Source: Macrophomina tecta
Taxonomy: Eukaryota; Ascomycota; Dothideomycetes; Botryosphaeriales; Botryosphaeriaceae
Length of the DNA: 64,000 nt
Direction of reading: 5' to 3'
Assembly: GCA_024180945.1 (NCBI GenBank)
Contig: JAKSGN010000006.1
Location: forward strand, 3,472,001-3,536,000
Shown: in pieces, positions 57,593 through 64,000 of the stretch
Layout of the letters: the number at the start of each line of letters is the position of its first letter
How positions within the stretch are numbered: position 1 is the first letter of the stretch
Made by a program: the position numbers and the translations under genes
Notes under the pieces: generated by a model
What the model was told of the DNA's origin: nothing
The model's database searches: none
What the model saw: the letters and a program-made list of their open reading frames with translations, nothing else

Positions 57593-58341
57593 GCGGAGGC
57601 CTTCACGAATTCGCATACACTTTATCATATGACCAGGTCACTCATGGACATAGGGGCTCTGGGAAGGCGTTCTTGATCTTCTTTTAATTGGCTACATTAT
57701 GAAGGGGGTTTCAGAGATGAGGGTCACGGGTTTTTCTTTTTTTTTTTTTTTTTGGCGTTAGGGTAGGCGCAGCAAGGGCAGATGCAGCGGCTCGTCACAC
57801 CTTTCTTCCCTTTTCCACACTCAAATATACCACAAGGCTCGCCAAAGGATAGAATCATTGCATTGAGATAATTCAGATGCGAGATGAAATCAATCGTAAG
57901 AAATTGGGTAATGATAAGTGAGTGTCCGTGAATGGTGCATGTGAGATGCTGCGCCCCCAGTTCATATAGTGAAAGGGCGTCCAACACTGGATGCGAACAT
58001 CAGAAATAACAGTGACTTCTCTAGGAGAGACACACCCTTCAAGAACTTGTTACTTCCTCCATCTTAACACATTTTAACCACTCCGACCGTTAAATGTTCC
58101 TCATCAACACATAAAGTCATCATGTCTGCTCAATCCCCAATTCTGCTGCTGCTTCTTCCTCTTCTTTTTCACTTCCCTGTCTCCGTCTCTCCGTCTCTGC
58201 GCCCGCTCCCGTTCTCTTAACCCTCCCGCCGATTTCACCAATGATAAATCCACTTCTCCGGCCTCTGCTGCATCTCCGCCTGCCCCCGCTCCTGCCCCTC
58301 CATCACCGCCCCTTCGACAACATCCCCCTTCCTCCCCTTCC
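57593..58341. other. Intergenic between convergent genes; T17 run
   Basis: A run of 17 T is at 57737-57753. The part from about 58120 is C/T-rich on the plus strand. No gene is seen. Confidence 0.5.
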
Positions 58342-58905
58342 TCATTGCCACCCCTCCATTCCCCGCCGTCGCCATCTCCCGCTCAGCACTGCGTTGATGA
58401 AATTCTTGACCGTGTTCACGTGCTTGCTGACCGCCATGCCCTCGGCTGAATCCTCGTCCAATCCGGCGTGCGCCTCGATGAAGCGCATGGTAAGCGGCGG
58501 CGACGGCGCGCTAAAGGCGCCCGGCGCCACTTCGCCGTCGGCATCGATGGCGCGGCGTAGGAGCGTCGCCGTGTGGTGGGCGTGCGGGAAGCGGGCGGCT
58601 ATTGCTTGCTGTGTGGAGGGGTCGGGCGGATTAGTGTTTGGCGGAGATGTTTTTCGCTTTCCTTTCTTTCTTTCTTTTTTCCTTTCTTTCTCTCTTTCTT
58701 CCTTTCTTTTTTTCTTTTGCTGCGTGTAGATAGCAAGGAGGATGGGGGTTGGTGGTGCTATGATGTGTCCGGCAACAGAGATGCTTACTTCGGTCAGGCC
58801 CTGGGCACGCAAGGCATCGATCTCGGCCTCCGTAGCTGGCGCGGGGAGGGCAGCGGCGCTGAAGGCGGTGGCGAGAAGGAGGACGGCGTTGGGGAGAAGC
58901 TTCAT
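58342..58905 (-). CDS. Small secreted protein, no known domain
   Basis: Two exons are proposed on the minus strand, 58905-58789 and 58608-58342 (384 nt, 127 aa). The N-terminus is a clear signal peptide (MKLLPNAVLLLATAFSAAAL then PAPA). The mature part has no cysteine and reads EIDALRAQGLTE, then QAIAARFPHAHHTATLLRRA and HVNTVKNFINAVLSGRW. The proposed 180-bp intron has a good GTAAGC donor and CACACAG acceptor. It is a multiple of three and lacks stops, so the frame is also open without splicing (187 aa). The unspliced version would insert a highly charged K/E/R stretch, unlikely in a secreted protein, so I favour splicing. I do not recognise a family; an effector-like or cell-wall role is possible but unproven. 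Confidence 0.6.
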   Translation of the reverse strand: MKLLPNAVLLLATAFSAAALPAPATEAEIDALRAQGLTEVSISVAGHIIAPPTPILLAIYTQQKKKRKEEREKERKKERKKGKRKTSPPNTNPPDPSTQQAIAARFPHAHHTATLLRRAIDADGEVAPGAFSAPSPPLTMRFIEAHAGLDEDSAEGMAVSKHVNTVKNFINAVLSGRWRRRGMEGWQ

Positions 58906-60483
58906 GTTGCTGGCCGGTTCTCTTTCAGACGATGTAGTAGATTGTTCGGTTTGAATGTAGGGTATGAGATATTGGCTGTTGACGCCGACGCTGTCGGTGG
59001 TCAAGTGGGTCTGTTTGAACGAGAGACTTTATCAAGTTACGCTCGAGGGAAAGGAAACGAATGTATGGTGCCAGCGAGCGTTATGATCTGTCGTCACACA
59101 GGAAGCGCAACGAAGATGCTGTCCGTTGCGGTCGACTCCAGACCGTCGTGTAGCTTACTCCTGGAGGAGCGGGCTGCAGGCATCCTTATACTCGAACAAT
59201 GCCCTTTGCTCGGGAGTAACGGGTTCTCGATCCTGTTCTCGATCCTGTTCTCGTGAATACTCCTCCAGGACTATTTCCCCTCGCATAGGCACATCACACG
59301 AGCGAGAGCGAGACACGAACAAGGCGCGCACCTCATCAGGCGTCCTTTCTTGCGTCGACAGGAATTGGGAAGCGAGTCGAGGGAAAAGGGATGGAGGAAG
59401 TCTCATCGTTCGTCTTCTGCAAGGAAGAGCTACTAGAGAGTTACTCGTGTGGCTGAATCTGATGACACTTGCCGCCGACAGCCGTCGCCCTTTCTTTGTC
59501 CCGGACTCGGGTGTTGCGCGGCGGCGAGGAACAGTCCGGCTCTTTTTTTGGCTCAAGGTTAGAGTGAGACGCGTCATAGCGTAGTGGGGCGCGCCGAACG
59601 CATTTTGGCATGTGAATTGAGGAGCAGGAGGCTCAGACGCAAGGGGTGCAGCTCTGTGCGCAAGAGTGGGGGAAGAGAAAGAGAGCGGATTCCTGCGTGC
59701 CAACTACGCCGATCAATGATCGGTTTCGCTGAGCAAGGCGGTTGCGATTTGATTGAATGGTGATAGATAGTGCTTTGACGATGCACACATGCGGAACAAC
59801 ATACACGGCAGAGAAAGTTTGATATGCTTGTCTCATGTTGCCGTGAGGAATATCAGCCGCACATATCGGGGTCTTGCTAAGCTTGGTCTAAATCCTCCAG
59901 TCCTCGAACGATGCGATATTAAGGGGTCAATCGCCATCTTGTGAGGAATGCGGGCTTGCCATACCTGGAAAATGTTTGGTGAACGAGACGGAGAGGACCC
60001 CCTTTGTACACCCTTAAGCGACCAACCATAGACTTTGTTCTGAAAGGGACTTTGTTATAGTTGCACAGAGGAAAAGAGGCCGGGCCGTAGGTAACACGAC
60101 GGATGTAGGGCAGTACGACCACTCCACGTGTGACCGAAAGCAAAGCCAGGAGCGCCTCATATTAGTATTGTTGCCTGAGGACCATTTCTCTTCCATTGCG
60201 CCTGTTCCCGCCCTTCGTGAAAGTTCTATTCAGCTTTTCCCATGCCCGGATTTGCCCTCAAAAAAAAAAAAAAAAAAAAAAAACCCTCGCAAACACCCTT
60301 TTGTAGGTCCATCAACTGGTCATTCATGTCGTTGAGTAAAACAGAAATCTAGCCATTCGTGGAGCCTGCCGCCTGAGAGACTTGAGACAAGTCAAAATGA
60401 AGAAGACTGACGCTGACACACGAATAATTGAAAAATTGTCCCCTGTCGCAGGCAGGTGTTCAGTCTCGAGAACCATGGGACAA
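58906..60483. other. Intergenic; doubtful ORF and short direct repeat
   Basis: On the minus strand 59703-59155 is open for 182 codons (with MRLPPSLFPRLASQFLSTQE, then TPDEVRALFVSRSRS and EQRALFEYKDACSPLLQE). It is basic in its first half and has no known domain; a small uncharacterised gene is possible, but start and splicing are unclear. A 12-bp unit TTCTCGATCCTG is repeated in tandem at 59224-59247 plus a partial third copy. A run of 24 A is at 60260-60283. Confidence 0.4.
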
Positions 60484-61901
60484 TTAAAAGCCTTCGAAAT
60501 CTGCTGCGTTCCTTTTGGGCATCTCCCCGATGGGCGCACCAAAGTTGTAACTTCTTTTCGTCTTGAGCCTGATCCCAGGGACCTGCTTGGCGGAGCTAGG
60601 CCCTTCTTCAACCTCTACTGGGTCTACCGGGAGTGACGCTGCGTTATCGAGTGGATCGACTTCAGACTCACTAGTTTCCGAAGGGGGAATACCTTGCAAG
60701 ACAGCAGGCCTCTGTTCTTCGGGATGCTCGCTAATAACCGAGAGCTTCTCCTGGAGCACATCCAACATGGAGGATCCCTCGGGTCTATCGGGGCGTGAAG
60801 GGAGGAAGAGTGGCTCCTGCATTGGCGGATCTTCGTCTTCGCTCGATTCACTCTGAATAGCGACATCTTCCTCGACAGGAGCAGGCGGCGGAATGGCTTT
60901 TGGCGTTTTCTCTCCCGGGGTTGTTTCCATACTGAAGGAACCGGCCTTTCCGGGAGTGTGTCCTGCATGTCTCCGGTACGCTTCTGGGGGTGGTGATAAG
61001 TGTGCAGCAGTAGAGACCGGCGACGGCGGCTCCTCTATATTGCTCACACGTGCGCCGCCCACTAAATACGCCAATCAACGAAATTTCAGTGGACCAAGAA
61101 TGCTTTCTACTTACCAGTAGTCATTCCGTCCATCCCATGGTGGGCAACGTTGAAACGCGATGGGTGATATTGCATACCGGGAATCCCAGGATGGCTCGTC
61201 AGGCTGCTCTGTCGCGAAGAGCCGGCCTGCGTAGGCGGGCTGACGGGGCAGCCATTCTGATCGGCCGTGGGCGGGCTTTTGATAGGGGATACTCGGCTAT
61301 TGGTGGCTGACGGCGGTGAGACAATGTGGCTATGGAAGCTGCGAGGATCGCCGAGAGCCAGCTCAGCCTGCTTGAGTTTGGTGGTCATGACCAGCATCTC
61401 GTGCTGCTTTGCATCGAGGGCAGCGCGCAAGCGTGCAATGTCTTGTTGGTAAAGCTGGCGCTCCTGCTCCCACACTCGGCGCTCATTGTCGAAACTGCTG
61501 CGTGCGCTGGCCAGTAACTTCCTCCACTCGTCGGAGGCGGAGCCTACTCCGTCAGAGGGCACGATAGGGGTAACGACCTGGGCGACACCATGGTCGGGGG
61601 GCGTGAGCGGTGATGCGACGCGATTCGTGCCGTTGCGCGAGGTGTGGCCGGAAAGCGGGATTGGGCTTGCAGAAGGAACGCTCTCGCGGACGGGCACCGA
61701 GGAGGGTATCATTGCGGGATGCGGAACCACGGGCGGAGGGAGAGCAGAGAGGGGGAGATACAGAGCGTCGTTCGGAGTGGGCTCGAAGGCAGCGGGCGGC
61801 GAGCGTTTCGCCTGGGGGTACGTAAGCGGTGTGCCGCCGTTCGCTGTGTGGGGAGGCGAAGTCAGCTCTCGTGCGCGTGGCCGGTCAGACAGCGGAGTCA
61901 T
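60484..61901 (-). CDS. Proline/serine-rich coiled-coil protein of unknown function
   Basis: Two exons on the minus strand, 61901-61115 and 61061-60484 (1365 nt, 454 aa), with a 53-bp intron joined at a Val codon. The ATG at 61901 is the first in frame; the open frame above it has no ATG. The N-terminal 130 residues are S/P-rich and disordered. A single coiled coil at about 140-205 (WRKLLASARSSFDNERRVWE, QERQLYQQDIARLRAALDAK) is followed by another S/P-rich region. The C-terminus is acidic and ends with a compact conserved-looking motif (IRLKTKRSYNFGAPIGEMPK). I do not recognise the family. It is divergent to the alpha/beta hydrolase with 363 bp between starts. Confidence 0.75.
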
Positions 61902-62264
61902 CACAGCAAGTCGGGACGCGGGCAGCCGCGTAGGCAGGGGCAAACGGCACGGGGTGGTGCAGGTGCGGGCGGTCGTGTTGAGAGCTGTCTGGAGAATGTA
62001 GACGGGCCATCTCGGGGCGAGTGGTTGGTTGAGGGCGGATGGGGGAAAAGTGGCAGCGCCGTGTGGCAGCAGTGACGCAGCGCGCCAAAGACCCTGCTGC
62101 TAGATTCGATTCGGCTCGCCCGCCGTGCTGTACCTTGCAGATCTCTGGCCTTGGCGCGCAGGGCCAGACGTGTGCGACCGCTAGTGGCCTCTCTTAAGGC
62201 GGCCTCCAGCGCGACTGCGCGCCCAAATGCATGCCACCGCGTCCCCTCTTCACGCCTTTCCGCG
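61902..62264. promoter_or_regulatory. Shared bidirectional promoter, 363 bp
   Basis: The start codons of the divergent coiled-coil gene (61901) and the hydrolase gene (62265) are 363 bp apart, so both promoters and leaders must lie here. The sequence is GC-rich. No specific site is claimed. Confidence 0.5.
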
Positions 62265-63353
62265 ATGATGCAATCGCGAGTGCTCGCCCTCTCCACCAAG
62301 CCGGGCGCGTCCTTGCACTACTCCACCCACCCCGCAGCCCCCGAACACGGACCCTTCTCCACTACCCTCGTCGTGTTCCTGAACGGCCTGCTGCTGCCGC
62401 GATCCTCGTGGACCCCGGCTGCCGAAAGCCTCATCTCAGCCCGTTGCCGCCAGCAGCGGCCGCTCCCGCACCTTCTGACGTACGATCGATACGGCCAGGG
62501 CGACTCCGACCCTGATCCCGCCGACGGCGATCCGCCCGAGCCCTACGGCCATGATGCGAGCGCTGTCGCCACAGACTTGCATCGGTTGCTGCTCCAGGTC
62601 TGCGAGGCCGATCTGCGCATAGCCTTGGAAACGACTGCGCTGGTTTTTGTCTGCAACTCCATCGGCTGCGCCGTTGCCCGTCTCTACGCTGCCAAGCACC
62701 CGCGCCGTGTGGCCGCCTATGTCTTCCTCGACTCCATGATGGCCAACACCGATTTTGTGTCCTTGTTCCCTGATCCCGACGCTGATGGCTTTGACGACCA
62801 TACTCTGCCTGCCGGCGTTGATGCTGAAAGTCTTCGCGTCGCCAGACGAAAGTACAGGGAGATGTTCCATCCCACCGTCCCCAATCCAGAACACTTTGAT
62901 CGCCGTAATCTTGCAGACCTGCTGCCCGACGCAGGTAGTCCAGCGCTTCCGCCTGGCCCAGGCGGGAAAGACCCATACCTGCTAATCGTAGGCCATGATC
63001 CCGAGGTTTTCGCAAAACAAAGCGAGATGGTAACTTGTCACTTCTTGTACACCAAAGACACGTTCCCAGACGCTTCTTCACTCTCGACGTTCGTCACTGA
63101 CCCATCAACGCAGGGAACTCTACAGGTTTCAAGCGCCGTGACAAATGCATACATCAAACCGGCTTGGGAGGCCTACAATCAGGATTTGATCCATTTACTT
63201 AGCGACCCCCGTCGTGTAGAAGGTCCCGTTATTGCACCCAATTGTGGACACTTCATCCAAAATGACGATCCGGAATTCGTTGCCGAGGAGCTCAACAAGT
63301 TACTAAACCGAATGCTGGATGACTTTGGACAAAAGCAGCCGGCTGCTACGTAA
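62265..63353 (+). CDS. Alpha/beta hydrolase-fold protein
   Basis: A single exon of 362 codons from the first ATG (62265; a second ATG follows at once). The fold's order is visible: strand and oxyanion region TTLVVFLNGLLLPRSSW, then LLTYDRYGQGDSD. The nucleophile elbow is ALVFVCNSIGCAVARLYA, where the usual GxSxG reads C-N-S-I-G. A cap region follows with RRKYREMFHPTVPNPEHF. The catalytic His is in IAPNCGHFIQNDDPEFVAEE, typical of the family. It should be a serine hydrolase or lipase-like enzyme acting on a small ester or lactone; the substrate is unknown. No signal peptide is seen. Confidence 0.88.
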   Translation: MMQSRVLALSTKPGASLHYSTHPAAPEHGPFSTTLVVFLNGLLLPRSSWTPAAESLISARCRQQRPLPHLLTYDRYGQGDSDPDPADGDPPEPYGHDASAVATDLHRLLLQVCEADLRIALETTALVFVCNSIGCAVARLYAAKHPRRVAAYVFLDSMMANTDFVSLFPDPDADGFDDHTLPAGVDAESLRVARRKYREMFHPTVPNPEHFDRRNLADLLPDAGSPALPPGPGGKDPYLLIVGHDPEVFAKQSEMVTCHFLYTKDTFPDASSLSTFVTDPSTQGTLQVSSAVTNAYIKPAWEAYNQDLIHLLSDPRRVEGPVIAPNCGHFIQNDDPEFVAEELNKLLNRMLDDFGQKQPAAT

Positions 63354-64000
63354 GAGCAATAACGGAATGGCCTCTTGTTGGAGATCCGACATGGACAGTT
63401 TTTCTGTTTTAACTTGATTAAGACTTGGTGAGAATGCTCCAAAAAACAAAACCAAAAAAAAAAAAAAAAAAAAAACAAAAAATGAAGAGTTATGGTAATA
63501 GTAGATCATGTGTTTGGGGTGATGTCGGACCAAACCGCCCGGCGACCTTGTCGTAGCTCTAGAATATCAGAAGGTCGCACGTCCACTGAGCTATCCAAGA
63601 CAGGTGCAGATTGTTTAACTCGTAAGCCAATAGATCATAGCCTACGTTTTCCATTTCCGCGCCAGATCACCATCGGATGTCATGTCGGTGACTTCTTGCG
63701 TGTATGTGAGAACTGCCATCCATCTTGTTGACAGCACACCATATCAGTGCCTGTGCTATGTTCCGAGGGAGAAATATCGGGGAGAGAACGGGGGGCGGGT
63801 TTATGGCTTACACCATCTGTCGGGCACGCGAGCAGATTCCACTCGTTGGTCGAACGCCTCTAATGCTGCGTTGTGACATCCATACTGCACATGGTTGTGT
63901 CATGAGGTGCCTGTGCTCTCGCCAGAGCTCGACACAATGCCTACTTTAGCACGAAACTGATCTTTCGAAACAGCTACTGCCAAAGCCCTGCAGAATCATG
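63354..64000. other. Intergenic to window end; A22 run
   Basis: A run of 22 A is at 63454-63475, about 100 bp after the hydrolase stop. A tRNA-like A-box segment on the minus strand near 63583-63593 is discussed among the findings. No gene is seen. Confidence 0.5.

Noticed and set aside
62151..62264. N-terminal extension of the alpha/beta hydrolase
   Set aside because: It has no ATG and would need a TTG start; the first ATG is at 62265.
1..64000. Secondary-metabolite cluster, transposon or CRISPR array
   Set aside because: No PKS, NRPS, terpene cyclase, transposase, reverse transcriptase, terminal repeats or spaced direct-repeat array could be recognised; the single oxygenase and regulator are far apart and flanked by housekeeping genes.

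Overview
The window is eukaryotic nuclear DNA from a filamentous ascomycete (Pezizomycotina). The evidence is gene style and content. Coding regions are interrupted by short introns of mostly 50-150 bp with GTRNGT donors and YAG acceptors. There is a Zn2Cys6 transcription factor, an arginine-specific carbamoyl-phosphate synthase small subunit with an arginine attenuator peptide, a secreted GH3 beta-glucosidase, and a RING-PH-VWA protein of the Ste5/Far1 type. I cannot fix the class or genus from sequence alone. There are no CRISPR arrays, rRNA operons or intact transposons.

Layout. 0-5 kb: the 3' part of a Bud21/Utp16-like U3 snoRNP gene (+), then a six-exon Zn2Cys6 regulator (-). 5-10 kb: no intact gene, but a chain of coding-like blocks on the minus strand broken by stops and frameshifts, probably a decayed gene. 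10-13.4 kb: the RING-PH-VWA scaffold (+). 13.4-20.7 kb: over 7 kb with no supportable gene. 20.7-31.5 kb: F-box protein (+), a small broken relic (-), ETF beta (-), Gcs1-type ArfGAP (-), an atypical SDR (+) and a beta-glucosidase (-). 33-35 kb: CPA1 with its attenuator uORF. 36.5-46 kb: a GRAM-VASt lipid-transfer protein (-), a MIT/coiled-coil protein resembling Atg38 (+), and a TMEM184/Ost-alpha membrane protein (+). 47-54 kb: SANT-like protein (-), Acinus-like SAP protein (+), Vms1/ANKZF1 (+). 54-64 kb: 2OG-Fe(II) oxygenase (-), Atg3 (+), a small secreted protein (-), a coiled-coil protein (-) and an alpha/beta hydrolase (+).

The genes are mostly housekeeping and unlinked in function; I see no secondary-metabolite cluster and no operon-like logic. 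Several pairs are divergent (LAM-like/MIT protein, SANT/Acinus, oxygenase/Atg3, coiled-coil/hydrolase) and may share promoters. Themes that recur are RNA processing (Bud21-like, Acinus-like), membrane traffic and autophagy (ArfGAP, LAM-like, Atg3, Atg38-like) and ribosome-linked control (CPA1 attenuator peptide, Vms1).

The most interesting signal is at the CPA1 leader. The attenuator peptide is encoded across an intron, and the unspliced form of the same uORF stays open past the CPA1 start codon in another frame. Splicing could therefore decide between an arginine-sensing uORF and a plain blocking uORF. All exon structures here are read by eye from splice signals, frame continuity and family resemblance; no alignment or transcript data were available.
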